Source: Alkalicoccus saliphilus
GTDB lineage: Bacteria > Bacillota > Bacilli > Bacillales > Salisediminibacteriaceae
Direction of reading: 5' to 3'
Assembly (NCBI RefSeq): GCF_003044065.1
Contig: NZ_PZJJ01000001.1
Location: 124,001 to 188,000, forward strand
DNA length: 64,000 bases
The notes under the pieces: model-generated
Databases searched by the model: none
Seen by the model: only the letters and a program-made list of their open reading frames with translations
What the model was told of the DNA's origin: nothing
Shown: positions 8,189 to 18,562 of the stretch, piece by piece
Numbering within the stretch: position 1 is the stretch's first letter
Layout: each line of letters starts with the position of its first letter
Made by a program: the position numbers and the translations under genes

Positions 8189-9295
8189 TTATCTCTCCTT
8201 TATTTTATCTGCTTCAGGTATAACGTATGTTTTTGGTCTTTCCTGCCCCCGAAGAACCCGGAGAGCTCCTTCGTTAAGCGCCTCGAGTTCATTTTCACCG
8301 GGCATAACAATTATATCTGCAATCCACTCAATACGGGAACAAATTTTTTGTATGAATTCTTTCCCGTGCGCAAGCCCTCCAGTCAGAACAATTGCATCCA
8401 CCCTGCCTTCGAGTACTGCTGCACTGGCGGCAATTTCTTTGCTTATCTGAAGAGCCATAGCGCTGTATACGCTTTCTGCTTCTTCATCCCCCCGGGAAAT
8501 TCTGTTTTCCACTTCCACAGCGTCGTTCGTCCCAAGATAACCGACGAGTCCACCGCCGCCTACAATTTTTTTCATAATCTCATCCGAATAGTATTCTCCT
8601 GAAAAGCACATTGCTACGAGGTCTCCTGCCGGCACCGTCCCTGCACGTTCCGGCGAAAACGGCCCCTCTCCATGCAGACCATTATTCACATCAATAACCC
8701 GTCCGAAACAGTGGGCTCCTACAGTTATACCGCCGCCCATATGCGTTACGATGAGGCGTGCATCTTCATAGCTTTTATCCATTTTTTCTGCAACCCGCCG
8801 CGCAGCAGCTTTTTGATTAAGTGCATGAAAAATACTCTTTCGTTCAATATCTGCAAAGCCGGAAATCCTCGCTTCCGGCATCAGTTCATCGACGACTACG
8901 GGATCAACTATGAAGGCTGAAATATTAAGCTGTTCTGCTATTTCAAAGGCAATGATCCCTCCCAGGTTGGACGCATGCTCTCCTGCATATCCTTCTTTCA
9001 GATCTGCAAGCATGTCTTCATTAACCGTGTAGGTGCCCCCCTCTATTGGTCGCAGCAGACCGCCTCTGCCTACCACGGCTGACAGTTTAGATAAATTGAT
9101 TCCTGACTGATCCAGCGTCTGCAGAATCATATTTTTCCGGAAAGAGTACTGATCAATAATGGAGGAATAGGGCGCCAGATCACTTCTTTCGTGACGAATC
9201 GTTTTTTCCAGAACTTCGTGCTCGTTATCGTAAATCCCTATTTTTGTGGAAGTAGACCCGGGATTCAACGCTAGTATTCTATATTGCTTTTCCAC
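8189..9295 (-). CDS. buk: Butyrate / branched-chain acyl kinase
   Basis: 368 residues of the acetokinase (ASKHA) family: [12 protein letters not shown] at the N-terminus, [10 protein letters not shown] and [11 protein letters not shown] in the middle, and a C-terminal VLTGGLAHG. It makes ATP and a branched-chain acid from the acyl-phosphate produced by Ptb, recovering energy from branched-chain amino-acid breakdown. Length is typical. It lies 14 bp after bcd and abuts lpdV. Confidence 0.92.
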   Translation of the reverse strand: MEKQYRILALNPGSTSTKIGIYDNEHEVLEKTIRHERSDLAPYSSIIDQYSFRKNMILQTLDQSGINLSKLSAVVGRGGLLRPIEGGTYTVNEDMLADLKEGYAGEHASNLGGIIAFEIAEQLNISAFIVDPVVVDELMPEARISGFADIERKSIFHALNQKAAARRVAEKMDKSYEDARLIVTHMGGGITVGAHCFGRVIDVNNGLHGEGPFSPERAGTVPAGDLVAMCFSGEYYSDEIMKKIVGGGGLVGYLGTNDAVEVENRISRGDEEAESVYSAMALQISKEIAASAAVLEGRVDAIVLTGGLAHGKEFIQKICSRIEWIADIIVMPGENELEALNEGALRVLRGQERPKTYVIPEADKIKER

Positions 9296-9309
9296 ATTTT
9301 CCTCCTTAT

Positions 9310-10407
9310 TTATCTGCCACGGGATAAAATATTCATTCCGTTCTGCAGAAACTGCCGGCGGGATTTTCTCATCGTTTCGATCCGTTCCTCGGCCAGGCGG
9401 TTCGCAGCTGCATAGGTTGGGATATTATCTCTTCTGGATATCTCGAATATTTTTTCTATGCTGTCGTAGATCGTCTCCACTTTTCTCATAGCGCGCTCCC
9501 GATTGTATCCAAGCAGTTCATCGGAAACATTGATGACTCCCCCCGAATTAATGACATAATCCGGTGCGTATACTATTCCCTTTTCCTGCAGAATCTCTCC
9601 ATGACGGTTTTCCAGAAGCTGATTGTTCGCTGCCCCAGCCACCACTTTTGCTTTCAGCTTCGGAATAGTATTATCATTGATCGTTGCTCCTAAAGCACAT
9701 GGTGAATAAATGTCGCAGTCTACACTGTATATATCTTCTATATCTACAGGTTTTGCCCCAAACTCCTCTACTGCACGATTAACAGCTTCCTTATTTATAT
9801 CAGTCACAATCAGTTCGGCCCCTTCTTCATGAAGGTATCTGCACATATTGAAGGCTACGTTGCCGACCCCCTGAACCGCTACTTTTTTCCCTTCCAGGCT
9901 ATCTGAACCAAATGCTTCTTTAGCGGCAGCTTTCATTCCTACATATACGCCATACCCGGTCACAGGTGAAGGATTTCCAGAGGAACCAAAGGCAGGCGAC
10001 ACTCCTGTTACATAATCAGTTTCTGAATAAACAAGGTCCATATCTTCTACTGTTGTACCGACATCCTCTGCAGTAATGTACCTGCCGTTTAGACCTTGGA
10101 TAAATCTTCCGAAAGCACGAAACATCGCTTCGTTTTTATCCTTTTTCGGATCTCCGATAATAACTGTTTTTCCACCGCCGAGATTCAGTCCTGCCGCAGC
10201 GTTTTTGTAAGTCATTCCCCGGGCGAGACGAAGGGCATCTTTGAAAGCTTCTTCCTCTGTATCATACGTCCACATTCTCGTTCCCCCGAGTGCTGGTCCG
10301 AGCGTCGTATCGTGAATAGCAATGATAGCTTTAAGGCCGGATTCTTTGTCCTGGCACACTACAACCTGTTCGTAATCATATTCTTCCATATGTGTAAATA
10401 ATTTCAT
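9310..10407 (-). CDS. bcd: Leucine (branched-chain amino acid) dehydrogenase
   Basis: 365 residues of the Glu/Leu/Phe/Val dehydrogenase family. Glycine-rich substrate site with catalytic lysine (NLGGGKTVI), GTTVEDMD, and an NAD-binding Rossmann motif ([10 protein letters not shown]) near residue 185. It deaminates Leu, Val and Ile to the 2-oxo acids used by BCKDH. It follows ptb after a 130-bp gap in which I see no separate promoter, and precedes buk by 14 bp. Confidence 0.93.
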   Translation of the reverse strand: MKLFTHMEEYDYEQVVVCQDKESGLKAIIAIHDTTLGPALGGTRMWTYDTEEEAFKDALRLARGMTYKNAAAGLNLGGGKTVIIGDPKKDKNEAMFRAFGRFIQGLNGRYITAEDVGTTVEDMDLVYSETDYVTGVSPAFGSSGNPSPVTGYGVYVGMKAAAKEAFGSDSLEGKKVAVQGVGNVAFNMCRYLHEEGAELIVTDINKEAVNRAVEEFGAKPVDIEDIYSVDCDIYSPCALGATINDNTIPKLKAKVVAGAANNQLLENRHGEILQEKGIVYAPDYVINSGGVINVSDELLGYNRERAMRKVETIYDSIEKIFEISRRDNIPTYAAANRLAEERIETMRKSRRQFLQNGMNILSRGR

Positions 10408-10537
10408 AATTAATTCCTCCTGTGAATCTGTCTATGTTTTTTAGTGTAATAAATATGTTTTATTGGGAAAAATTCGTTTTCAGCCCGGGATGAAATTATT
10501 GGGCCAGCATTTATTATTAAGGTGCATCAAGGTTTTG

Positions 10538-11443
10538 TTAAAATTTTCTTGAAGCAGCAGCCATAACTACTGATAACAATCTGCTTTTTTCCGTATCAGT
10601 TCTTGAAGTCAGTACAATTGGAGCGCGGGCTCCGACGATCATTCCCCCGGCTGTCGCCTTTCCGATATAAGTAAATGATTTATAAAGGGAATTCCCTGTT
10701 TCAATCTCCGGAGCTACGATAATATCGGCGTCTCCCGCTACCGGGGACATAATTTTCTTACGGGCTGCTGCTTCAGCCGACACAGCATTATCAAACCCGA
10801 GTGGACCATCGACTAAACAGCCGCCTATCTGCCCCCGTCTGTTCATCTGCGTGATTACTGCTGCGTCCAGAGTCGCCTGCATGGCAGGATTAACCGTTTC
10901 GACAGCAGCAAGAAGGGCTGCTTTAGGTTCTTTCATGCCCATTTGATGAAGGGCTGAGACAGCATTTTCAACGATCTGTACTTTTTCTTTAAGGTCCGGA
11001 GCAATATTCATCGCTGCATCCGTCAAAAACAAAACCTTTTCTCTTCCAGGCATCTCAAAACCGGCAATATGAGAAAGAACATTACCTGTCCTTAAACCAT
11101 ATTCTTTATGAAGCACCGACTTCAACAGAATGGAAGTGGATACCATCCCCTTCATCAGCACATCCGCTTCTCCATCGGAAACGAGCCGCACCGCCGTTTC
11201 GGCTGCTTCTTTTTCATCAACGCAGTCAGTAAAGGATGTTATTCCTTCCATTTCTTCAAAACCTGCTTCCTTCATAGCATCTGTCATCTCCTGAAACGGA
11301 CCGATGAAATGAAAATCAGCAAGAGACTGCTCTATCGCCGTCTTTGCCGCACGGAATATTGAAGGGTCCACAGCGTGCGCAACAGCAATAACTGTCCGGG
11401 ACCGGCTTTGAAGAACCGCCGTTTTTAAAGACTCGAAATTCAT
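10538..11443 (-). CDS. ptb: Phosphate butyryltransferase
   Basis: 301 residues of the phosphate acetyl/butyryltransferase family (LMKGMVSTS, LLAAVETVNPAM, VDGPLGFDNA, IVAPEIETGNS). It converts branched acyl-CoA to acyl phosphate for Buk. First gene of the bkd operon, directly downstream of a sigma-54 promoter. Ribosome site AAAGGAG lies ahead of the ATG. Confidence 0.92.
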   Translation of the reverse strand: MNFESLKTAVLQSRSRTVIAVAHAVDPSIFRAAKTAIEQSLADFHFIGPFQEMTDAMKEAGFEEMEGITSFTDCVDEKEAAETAVRLVSDGEADVLMKGMVSTSILLKSVLHKEYGLRTGNVLSHIAGFEMPGREKVLFLTDAAMNIAPDLKEKVQIVENAVSALHQMGMKEPKAALLAAVETVNPAMQATLDAAVITQMNRRGQIGGCLVDGPLGFDNAVSAEAAARKKIMSPVAGDADIIVAPEIETGNSLYKSFTYIGKATAGGMIVGARAPIVLTSRTDTEKSRLLSVVMAAASRKF

Positions 11444-11481
11444 CGCCTACACTCCTTTTAAATGCTGTACTTTATATTAAA

Positions 11482-11499
11482 ATGCAAGAATGATGCCAA
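11482..11499 (-). promoter_or_regulatory. sigma-54 (-24/-12) promoter of the bkd operon
   Basis: Minus strand TTGGCAT (11493-11499) and TTGCAT (11482-11487) with five bases between, an essentially perfect match to the TGGCAC-N5-TTGCW consensus. It lies about 40 bp upstream of ptb and just after bkdR, whose product is a sigma-54 activator. SigL dependence of bkd is known in B. subtilis. Confidence 0.92.
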
Positions 11500-11536
11500 G
11501 TTGAATACTCCTTTCAACCCGGTAATTCCTATAAAA

Positions 11537-11590
11537 ATCATGCAATAATATGCATGATACGCATTTTTTTGCATGCAATTTTTTGCATCA
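11537..11590 (-). promoter_or_regulatory. Probable BkdR upstream activating sequence
   Basis: A cluster of ATGCA/TGCAT repeats in inverted arrangement (ATGCAATAATATGCAT at 11540-11555, then GCAT-N7-GCATGCAA-N6-GCAT at 11561-11588), located 40-90 bp upstream of the -24 element. Activators of sigma-54 bind such inverted repeats. The site runs into the stop codon of bkdR. Assignment to BkdR is inferred from position. Confidence 0.6.
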
Positions 11591-13558
11591 AAGGTGGTGC
11601 TTCTCCATTTTATAATATAAACTGCGAAGGCTGATTTGAAGACGGCGGGCTGTTTTAGTTTTGTTTCCATTTTCTTCAATCAGCGCCTGCTGAAGAGCTC
11701 TTCTTTCTGCTTTCTCTATTTCTTCTGCCAGGGACAGCTGCTCAGAAACTCCGGTCTTTTCGCCGATAACCCCTGTTTTTTCCTCTTCGGGGAATAAATC
11801 AGCAGCCTGTATAATACGAGCGCTTTGGGACATGTGTATGATTGCTCTTCCAAGTACATTTTCCAGCTCTCTAACGTTACCCGGCCACTGATACTGCTGC
11901 AGCTTCAGGAGAGCTTCTTCTGAAAGATCCTGAACATTTCTTCCGTATTCCTGGTTGAGCTTTTCCAGGAGATAGCGGGAGATTACGGGGATATCTTCGT
12001 TCCGTTCACGCAGAGCCGGAATATAAATCGGCACCCGGTTCAGCCGGTAATATAGATCCTGACGAAATTCGCCATTTTCGATTTTCTTTTCAATATCTAC
12101 ATTTGTCGCTGCAATAATCCGTACATCGACTTCTTCTGATTTTGTCCCTCCGACTTTTACAATTTCTCCTTCCTGGAGAACACGGAGCAGTTTCGCCTGC
12201 ATTTTTGCAGACAGTTCACCAATTTCGTCAAGAAATATACTTCCTTTATCAGCTTCTTCAAACAGTCCCTTTTTTCCTCCCCGCCTCGCCCCGGAGAAAG
12301 CACCCTCCACATAACCGAAAAGCTCACTTTCCAAAAGCGTTTCCGAAAGTGCGGCGCAGTTTACCCGGACAAATCTGTTATATTTTCTGCGACTTTCGTT
12401 ATGCACCGCGTGGGCGAAAAGTTCTTTCCCGGTACCCGACTCCCCCCGGAGAAGAATAGCTGCCGGCGTCTTTGCTGCGGCTTTCGCCTGTTCAACGGCC
12501 ATTTGTTGCTCAGAGGAGCTTCCTGCGATATCAGCAAATTCATATTTTGCCTCTAAAGTCCGGATAATCCGCCGTGCCTGTTCCAGTTCGGTTGTAAGAG
12601 CTTCCATTTCAGATACATCGTGAATGACACCAACACTTCCCTGCACCTCTGCGTCAACTATCAGGGGAGCTGCGTTGACAACGACATCGCGCCTTGATGG
12701 ACCCACTTTCATCCTGGCTCCTCTTACGGACTTCCTGCTCTGCAGTACTTTCATATGTATGCTTTCTCCTTCAGAAATATCAGTAGCTGCAGGTTTACCT
12801 ATCACTTCTGCTTTAGTAAGGCCGGTAAGACGGGTATAGGCAGGATTAATTAATAAACCGTGCCCCTCATTGTCCACAACTGATATGGCATCATTCGATG
12901 ATTCGATTATCGCTTCCAGCATCGTACGTATGCTTTTCAGGTTGGTTACTTCCTCTGCCATATTTTCTATTTCTGTTATGTCACGGAAGACAGCGAGAAC
13001 ACCTATTATTGCCCCTTCATCGTACATAGGTACTCTTGTAGTAATAATCGTCCTGTTTTCACCGATCTGCTGTTTACGATTCAATTCAGTTTTCTCCGTT
13101 TTTAATACGCGCGGAAGTCTGCTGCTCGGCATTTCCTTTTGAATATACTTACCTATCGAACCCTCTGCTGACAAACCAGTCATTTCCTCTGCCCGTCTAT
13201 TAATCAGGGTGATTTTTTCTTCCCTGTCTATAGCGATCATTCCGTCATGCGTACTGTTGACAATTTTATGAAGTTTTTTGTTTTGTCGGACTGCCGCCTG
13301 CAGCTTTATATAGTATTCGTGCAGCCGTTTTATCACACCGCGTCCTGATTGAAAACTTATTTCTGCTTTTTCTCCAATAATAAGCGCGTATGGAACTGCT
13401 TTTTCCGCTTCTTTCAATGAATTGTATTCTTCAATTTTAAGATCTGTTTTTTCGTTCGTAGTAATAACAATACCGCATATATTAAAAGGTTCGGGGATGG
13501 GAGTATTATTCAGAAAATGCTCTATTTCTCTTTTTGTACCGTTCAGAAGTATATCCAT
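11588..13558 (-). CDS. bkdR: sigma-54-dependent activator of the bkd operon
   Basis: 656 residues. About 110 N-terminal residues of unclear fold, two PAS domains (about 95-205 and 215-330), an AAA+ central domain at about 345-570 with Walker A GESGTGKE, a GAFSGA loop (variant of GAFTGA that contacts sigma-54), Walker B LDEIGE, and a Fis-type helix-turn-helix at the C-terminus ([19 protein letters not shown]). This is the BkdR/RocR type that activates branched-chain amino-acid catabolism. Two PAS domains suggest ligand sensing. It ends only about 90 bp from its target promoter. Confidence 0.9.
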   Translation of the reverse strand: MDILLNGTKREIEHFLNNTPIPEPFNICGIVITTNEKTDLKIEEYNSLKEAEKAVPYALIIGEKAEISFQSGRGVIKRLHEYYIKLQAAVRQNKKLHKIVNSTHDGMIAIDREEKITLINRRAEEMTGLSAEGSIGKYIQKEMPSSRLPRVLKTEKTELNRKQQIGENRTIITTRVPMYDEGAIIGVLAVFRDITEIENMAEEVTNLKSIRTMLEAIIESSNDAISVVDNEGHGLLINPAYTRLTGLTKAEVIGKPAATDISEGESIHMKVLQSRKSVRGARMKVGPSRRDVVVNAAPLIVDAEVQGSVGVIHDVSEMEALTTELEQARRIIRTLEAKYEFADIAGSSSEQQMAVEQAKAAAKTPAAILLRGESGTGKELFAHAVHNESRRKYNRFVRVNCAALSETLLESELFGYVEGAFSGARRGGKKGLFEEADKGSIFLDEIGELSAKMQAKLLRVLQEGEIVKVGGTKSEEVDVRIIAATNVDIEKKIENGEFRQDLYYRLNRVPIYIPALRERNEDIPVISRYLLEKLNQEYGRNVQDLSEEALLKLQQYQWPGNVRELENVLGRAIIHMSQSARIIQAADLFPEEEKTGVIGEKTGVSEQLSLAEEIEKAERRALQQALIEENGNKTKTARRLQISLRSLYYKMEKHHL

Positions 13559-13715
13559 CTTTCATCTGCCCTTTCCACCCTGCATCGTATCAGGGGAATA
13601 CTGTTTTTTAGCATGTTTCTCTCTACTATACAAAATACTGGCTTTACAGGCTACTCGACTTTTCTGCCGCAATCCTTTAGAATAAAGCTGAGATTACGGT
13701 TTGAAATGAGGGAAT

Positions 13716-13988
13716 ATGATGACGATCCAGCGATTTGCCGCTTTAGTTATTCTGCTTATCCCTATCATTACAGCAGGATATGGCATAAAACTTATGAGAG
13801 ATACTCTATTTCAGATTTTGAACACTCCTTTCCCTTCCCATTATCTTCAATTTCTGGCAGGTATGATCTGTCTTGCTGTCGGTGTCTGGTTTATCGGAGG
13901 TTTTATTCTCCACAGGGACCGGAAGAATAACAAGGTAGCCCCCCGTTTTCAAAAGCGGCAGCCTGCCAAAAAAAACCTGGAAGTCTAA
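13716..13988 (+). CDS. yqzF: DUF2627 family membrane protein (YqzF)
   Basis: 90 residues with two hydrophobic segments (about 7-32 and 45-66) and a basic C-terminal tail. Matches the YqzF/DUF2627 family found between bkdR and spo0A in bacilli; function unknown. GAGGG lies five bases before the first of two adjacent ATGs. It is divergent from bkdR and convergent with spo0A, sharing a terminator with it. Confidence 0.8.
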   Translation: MMTIQRFAALVILLIPIITAGYGIKLMRDTLFQILNTPFPSHYLQFLAGMICLAVGVWFIGGFILHRDRKNNKVAPRFQKRQPAKKNLEV

Positions 13989-14010
13989 AATGACTTCCAG
14001 GTTTTTTTAT
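13970..14010. terminator. Bidirectional terminator between yqzF and spo0A
   Basis: 12-bp perfect stem AACCTGGAAGTC / GACTTCCAGGTT (13974-13985 with 13992-14003), with a T run on the plus side and a matching A run before it that serves the minus strand. Confidence 0.9.
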
Positions 14011-14786
14011 TTTCCATGCTCCACCCTCAGTTTATCCGCTACCATCGCAATAAATTCTGAATTAGTCGGCTTCGATTTTGCGCTGTTCACTGTATATCCG
14101 AACATTTTGGAAATAGAATCGACATTTCCCCGCCCCCAGGCTACTTCGATCGCGTGCCTTATAGCCCGCTCAACACGGCTCGGCGTTGTATTAAATTTAT
14201 CGGCAATATCGGGGTAAAGAACCTTCGTTACAGACCCGAGCAGGTCAATGTCGTAATAAACCAGAGTTATCGCTTCCCGAAGATACATATAGCCTTTAAT
14301 GTGAGCCGGGACTCCTATTTCGTGAATAATGCTCGTAATACTGGCATCAAGATTCATCGGGGTAAAGGACTGTTGAGAGTTACTCTGACTCCGTTCTTTT
14401 CCAGACTGCTCCGCAGAGGCTACTTCCCGTACTTTATCAACAAGCAAATCCATATCAAAGGGTTTCAGCACGTAGTAGGACGCTCCCAGCTCCCCTGCTT
14501 TTTTCGTAACTTCTTCCTGACCGAAAGCTGTGAGCATAATGATGCTCGGTTTTTTTTCAAGAGGTGTTTCGTTTAACTTTTCCAATACTGCGAGCCCATC
14601 CAGATGGGGCATAATAATATCAAGAATAATAACATCCGGCTGCTCTGTTTTTATAATTTCCAGGCACTCCTGCCCGTTGTAGGCTTTGCCAATTACAGTT
14701 ATATCATCCGTATCATTAAGGTATTCTTCCAACAGACCAACAAGCTCTTTATTATCGTCGGCTACACAGACTTTAATTCTGTTCAC
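14007..14786 (-). CDS. spo0A: Response regulator Spo0A
   Basis: 259 residues. Receiver domain at 1-120 with the acidic pocket (VADDN), phospho-acceptor aspartate near 55 (ILDIIMP), switch Thr (LTAFG) and KPFD lysine; variable linker; C-terminal Spo0A DNA-binding domain with recognition helix [15 protein letters not shown] and the KPTNSEFIA end. All key residues are present, so the protein looks functional. The start is GTG with AAGGGGG upstream, as is common for spo0A. Normally spoIVB sits immediately upstream; here about 300 bp of non-coding DNA and then recN do. A candidate -10 (TATACT) lies about 65 bp before the start. Confidence 0.96.
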   Translation of the reverse strand: MNRIKVCVADDNKELVGLLEEYLNDTDDITVIGKAYNGQECLEIIKTEQPDVIILDIIMPHLDGLAVLEKLNETPLEKKPSIIMLTAFGQEEVTKKAGELGASYYVLKPFDMDLLVDKVREVASAEQSGKERSQSNSQQSFTPMNLDASITSIIHEIGVPAHIKGYMYLREAITLVYYDIDLLGSVTKVLYPDIADKFNTTPSRVERAIRHAIEVAWGRGNVDSISKMFGYTVNSAKSKPTNSEFIAMVADKLRVEHGK

Positions 14787-15089
14787 TCCCGCGTCCCCCT
14801 TACCTCTCTGCCTCGTACTGTATTTCCTGCAGTTTATGATGCTCCAAGTATAGCATAGTAAAAGTGTACCTTTAAAGCAGGGGCAGGCCCGATTAACAAC
14901 AACTCTTAACTCCCGCAGAGTTTATTATTAAATGGGTATAACATCTATTATCTTCTGCAGAACCAGCAGTGGCAGGGCTTCACCGGATATACCGGACTGT
15001 ACAGAATAAATACACATTCAGAGAAAGAAATATTTTATATATTTTTTTCGAATAAGGTAAAAGAAAATGTGAAATCAGCCTGCTCCAGG
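14787..15089. other. Gap between recN and spo0A where spoIVB is expected
   Basis: 303 bases with stop codons in all frames and no fragment resembling the SpoIVB PDZ/protease. It holds a likely spo0A promoter near 14850 and AT-rich sequence around 15030-15060. I see no terminator after recN. Confidence 0.7.
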
Positions 15090-16814
15090 TTATTTCCGGT
15101 CAGATGCCTGGGAAATAAGCTCCCGCGCATGCTGCTTCGTTACGTCTGTAATATCAGTACCGGACATCATGCGCCCTACTTCTTCAATCTGCTCTTCACT
15201 GTTCAGCGGATGGACGCTGGTTATAGTCCGTTCATCTTTTTCCTGCTTCGAAATAAACAAATGCGTATCGGCCATCGCCGCCACCTGAGGCAGGTGTGTA
15301 ATACATAAAACCTGGGAGCCTTCGGCAAGGCGGTGTATTTTCGATGCAATCGCCTGTGCCACCCTTCCGCTTACTCCCGTATCGACCTCATCAAATATGA
15401 GGGAAGTTACGCCTTCGTGACGCGCGAGAATAGATTTCAATGCGAGTATCATCCGGGAAATTTCTCCCCCTGACGCTACTTTTGCCAGCGATTTCAGCGG
15501 TTCTCCTTTATTTGTCGCGACCTGAAATTCTATTGAGTCAATACCCGACCGTTGAAATGGATGTTTTTTCAACAGCTGTTCCGCCGGGAATTCTTCCTGA
15601 GGAGCTGTCCGAACAAGCACTTCAAACTCCGTGTGAGGCATATATAAATCTTTCAGCTGCTGCTGAATAGCCTCCTTCAGTTTACCGGCTGCCTTTTTTC
15701 TGATTCCACTTATGTGCATTCCCTCCACATAAAGGTCTGCGGCTGCAGCCTCCAGTTCCTGCTGCCATTCCCCAAGCCGCTGTTCCCGGTTAGTAAGTGT
15801 ATCCAGCTCTTCTTCGATTGAAGCACAATATTCCAGGATTTCCTCCACACTTTCTCCGTACTTACGTTTCAGCTGGCTTATCTCACTCAGCCGGGCTTCA
15901 ATTTCATGAAGTCTTTCCGGATCAAATTCGATGGACTCATAATAATCCCTTAAAGAAAAGGCAGCTTCTTCCAGCATATAATAGCTTTCTTCCACTGTTT
16001 CTTTTAACTTTCCAATCTCCGGATCCATTTCAGCCGCTTCTTCCACCTGATTTTTTGCAGCCATCACCCACTCCAGACCTTTGCTGTCACCGTATAAACT
16101 TTCGTATGCTCCATGAATCGTTCTGTAGAGTCCCTCACTGTTGTTCAGTTTTCTCTTTTCTTCTATCAGAAGTATGTCTTCCTGTGGCTGAAGCTGAGCC
16201 TGCTGAATTTCTTCAAACTGATACTGAATCAGGTCAAGCCGCTGTGCCATCTGCTGTTCATTGTCAGAAAGCTGCTTCAGCTGCTTAAGTTTTTTATCAA
16301 ACCTGTCATACAGAAAGGAATATTCCTTTTTAGCTTCTTTCAATTCTTCCTCAGCAAACCGGTCAAGAAACATACCATGCTTATCGGTCTGCAGAAGCTG
16401 CTGATGCTCATGCTGTCCGTGAATATCGACAAGCTGCTGGCCGATCTGACGCAGAATGCCGAGTGTGGTCAGACGACCATTCACCCGGCAGACGCTTTTA
16501 CCCTGCTTAGTGATTTCCCTTTTTAAAACAACTGTTTCTTCTTCATCAAGCTTAATTCCAAGATCCTGGAACAATTCTGCTGTTTCTGCAGGAAGAGGTT
16601 CTTCCACCGTGTACAAACCTTCGATTTCTGCCCTTTTGCTTCCGTGCCTTACAAACTCTACAGAGCCCCGTCCGCCTATGAGCAGCCCGATAGCATCAAT
16701 AATAATTGATTTTCCCGCACCAGTTTCTCCAGTTAAAACTGTCAGACCCTCTTCAAACGATACTGTCAATTCTTCAATTATGGCAAAGTTCCGAATTGAA
16801 ATTTCCATCAGCAC
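15090..16814 (-). CDS. recN: DNA repair protein RecN
   Basis: 574 residues, an SMC-like ATPase of double-strand break repair. Walker A GETGAGKS at about 30-37, long coiled-coil arms from about 160 to 365, and a C-terminal head with signature VASGGEISR and Walker B LIFDEVDTGVSG. It acts with RecA early in homologous recombination and in transformation. The start is GTG at 16814 with AAAGGAG ten bases upstream, giving an N-terminus (MLMEISIRNFAII) matching B. subtilis; an ATG two codons later is the alternative. Confidence 0.95.
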   Translation of the reverse strand: MLMEISIRNFAIIEELTVSFEEGLTVLTGETGAGKSIIIDAIGLLIGGRGSVEFVRHGSKRAEIEGLYTVEEPLPAETAELFQDLGIKLDEEETVVLKREITKQGKSVCRVNGRLTTLGILRQIGQQLVDIHGQHEHQQLLQTDKHGMFLDRFAEEELKEAKKEYSFLYDRFDKKLKQLKQLSDNEQQMAQRLDLIQYQFEEIQQAQLQPQEDILLIEEKRKLNNSEGLYRTIHGAYESLYGDSKGLEWVMAAKNQVEEAAEMDPEIGKLKETVEESYYMLEEAAFSLRDYYESIEFDPERLHEIEARLSEISQLKRKYGESVEEILEYCASIEEELDTLTNREQRLGEWQQELEAAAADLYVEGMHISGIRKKAAGKLKEAIQQQLKDLYMPHTEFEVLVRTAPQEEFPAEQLLKKHPFQRSGIDSIEFQVATNKGEPLKSLAKVASGGEISRMILALKSILARHEGVTSLIFDEVDTGVSGRVAQAIASKIHRLAEGSQVLCITHLPQVAAMADTHLFISKQEKDERTITSVHPLNSEEQIEEVGRMMSGTDITDVTKQHARELISQASDRK

Positions 16815-17067
16815 AGCTGATCAGCTCCTTTCAGATTGATAAACAGAAACTATGTAGTGTGTTATTCCAAATACTGTATAAAGAAACCGGTCGTAAAGTT
16901 CAACAACTTTCCATGTCATACATTATAAAAGGGAGCCTTGAAATAATACAGCCCACTAAAGACCGGCCGCTTTCGTTTCCATAAGTAGGATTTTCAAGTA
17001 GGATTTTCCTGGAAAACCGGTTGAAAGTGGAGTTTTTCTCCAGTCATTAACAGCGGACACAGCGTTA
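16815..17067. other. Intergenic region between recN and argR terminator
   Basis: No gene with a ribosome site. It contains a 13-bp tandem duplication (AAGTAGGATTTTC twice, 16983-17008) next to a truncated copy of the dispersed repeat. Confidence 0.55.
17013..17054 (-). repeat. Dispersed intergenic repeat, partial copy C
   Basis: The reverse complement matches the left end of copy B (57819-57857): GCTGTT, the GGAGAAAAACT block and a CCGGT-type end are shared in order. Only about 40 bp of the element are present. Confidence 0.55.
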
Positions 17068-17125
17068 TAAAAAAAGGCTGAATCCTGCTTTGTACCAGGC
17101 CAGCCTTTTTCTTTATAACACTGTT
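17068..17125 (-). terminator. Terminator downstream of argR
   Basis: Long hairpin: AAAAAGGCTG (loop with CCTG/CCAGG) CAGCCTTTTT, extended by GTTATAAA/TTTATAAC on the outside, T-rich on the minus strand. It lies about 150 bp past the argR stop codon; the DNA between has no gene. Confidence 0.75.
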
Positions 17126-17278
17126 TAGGTTAACTCTGCAGAAAAAACAGCACCGCAGCTTGCTCTCCGTCTTCTGGAGGCAGTTATTGTTTTCAGCCGT
17201 CCCCTCACATGAAAAAAGTACAGCTTCCGGATCTTTTAAGCATGTAGCAGGGAGGCTGAAAAAGTTCCTCATGCCTTA

Positions 17279-17728
17279 TTAAAGCATTTCCAGAAATTTT
17301 TCAGTCATCTTCCCCGGATCCTCTTCTGAGCGGCAGATAATGAGAATGGTGTCATCCCCGCATATAGTTCCCATAATTTCTGTCCAGTCAAGATTGTCAA
17401 CAAGTGCCCCTACCGCATTTGCATTACCGGGAAGGGTCTTAATAACGATCATATTGGATGTATAATCTATGGATACGAAACTGTCGATCAGGGCTCTTTT
17501 AAGCTTCTGCAGCGGATTGAACCGCTGATCGGAAGGGAGACTGTATTTGTAGCGTCCGTCCATCATCGGTACTTTTACAAGGTGAAGTTCTTTAATATCC
17601 CGGCTTACTGTCGCCTGAGTTACATTAAAACCGGCACTTCTCAGCTGGTCTACCAGTTCATCCTGAGTTTCGACGTCATTATTACCGATGATATCCCTGA
17701 TTTTTATATGTCGCTGTCCTTTATTCAT
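17279..17728 (-). CDS. argR: Arginine repressor ArgR/AhrC
   Basis: 149 residues, full length. N-terminal winged helix domain ([16 protein letters not shown] at 39-54) and a C-terminal hexamerisation/arginine-binding domain with [14 protein letters not shown]. It represses arginine biosynthesis and activates catabolism when arginine is bound. Position after tlyA and before recN is conserved in bacilli. Confidence 0.95.
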   Translation of the reverse strand: MNKGQRHIKIRDIIGNNDVETQDELVDQLRSAGFNVTQATVSRDIKELHLVKVPMMDGRYKYSLPSDQRFNPLQKLKRALIDSFVSIDYTSNMIVIKTLPGNANAVGALVDNLDWTEIMGTICGDDTILIICRSEEDPGKMTEKFLEML

Positions 17729-17753
17729 AGAAGAGTTCCTCCAAAAATTCAGT

Positions 17754-18560
17754 TTATTGCGGCGGTTTTTCGTGGGCTTCTTTCACCGTGCCTCTAATTT
17801 CACCTTCTCCGTACTCTGATTTTCCGGAGGCCCTCAGATGCATCAGAAATTCAATATTTCCTTCTCCTCCCCTGATCGGGGAAGGAACAATATTAATGAC
17901 GGCGAAACCTGCTTCCTCAGCAATTTCAGCTGTCCTCTTTAGAACTTTTTCATGAACGGAAGGATCCCGGACAATTCCTTTTTTTCCAACCTCGTCCCTT
18001 CCGGCTTCAAACTGCGGTTTTATTAGTGCGGACACCTCGCCGTCAGCGGATATTATTTCTTTCAGCGCCGGCAGAATCAGCCTGAGGGAAATAAACGATA
18101 CATCAATAGTGGCAAAGTCCGGCTGCCCCTGGTCGAAATCTGCCGGTGTACAGTAACGGAAGTTTGTTCTTTCCATGACTATTACCTGTTCATGCTGTCG
18201 AAGTTTCCAGGCAAGCTGATTATAGCCTACGTCAAGTGAATAAACGAGCCGGGCTCCTTCCTGAAGCGCACAGTCCGTAAACCCTCCCGTAGAGGCTCCT
18301 ATATCGAGAACAATTTTATCTTTCAGGTTTAAATGGAAAGCCTCCACTGCCTTTTTAAGCTTCAATCCACCCCTGCTCACATAGGGACTGATCTCCCCTT
18401 TCAACGTCAGAACAGCGTCAACCGGCACTTTTGTGCCGGCCTTATCCACTCTTTCACCGTCAGCCAGAACGAGCCCTGCCATTATCGTACGTTTTGCTTT
18501 TTCTCTTGAGTCAATTATTCCCTGGTCCACGAGCAGTACGTCAATTCTTTCTTTTTTCAT
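17754..18560 (-). CDS. tlyA: TlyA family rRNA 2'-O-methyltransferase (YqxC)
   Basis: 268 residues. S4 RNA-binding domain at about 5-65 ([22 protein letters not shown]) and a FtsJ-like methyltransferase domain with the SAM motif [15 protein letters not shown] near 86. TlyA enzymes methylate ribose positions in rRNA in mycobacteria; the bacillar orthologue YqxC has the same domains. It begins 2 bp after dxs, so it is part of the same operon. Confidence 0.9.
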   Translation of the reverse strand: MKKERIDVLLVDQGIIDSREKAKRTIMAGLVLADGERVDKAGTKVPVDAVLTLKGEISPYVSRGGLKLKKAVEAFHLNLKDKIVLDIGASTGGFTDCALQEGARLVYSLDVGYNQLAWKLRQHEQVIVMERTNFRYCTPADFDQGQPDFATIDVSFISLRLILPALKEIISADGEVSALIKPQFEAGRDEVGKKGIVRDPSVHEKVLKRTAEIAEEAGFAVINIVPSPIRGGEGNIEFLMHLRASGKSEYGEGEIRGTVKEAHEKPPQ

Positions 18561-18562
18561 TT

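Noticed and set aside
16994-17272. Minus-strand frame of 92 codons downstream of argR
   Set aside because: It reads through the argR terminator hairpin and a partial repeat; composition and start signals do not support a gene.
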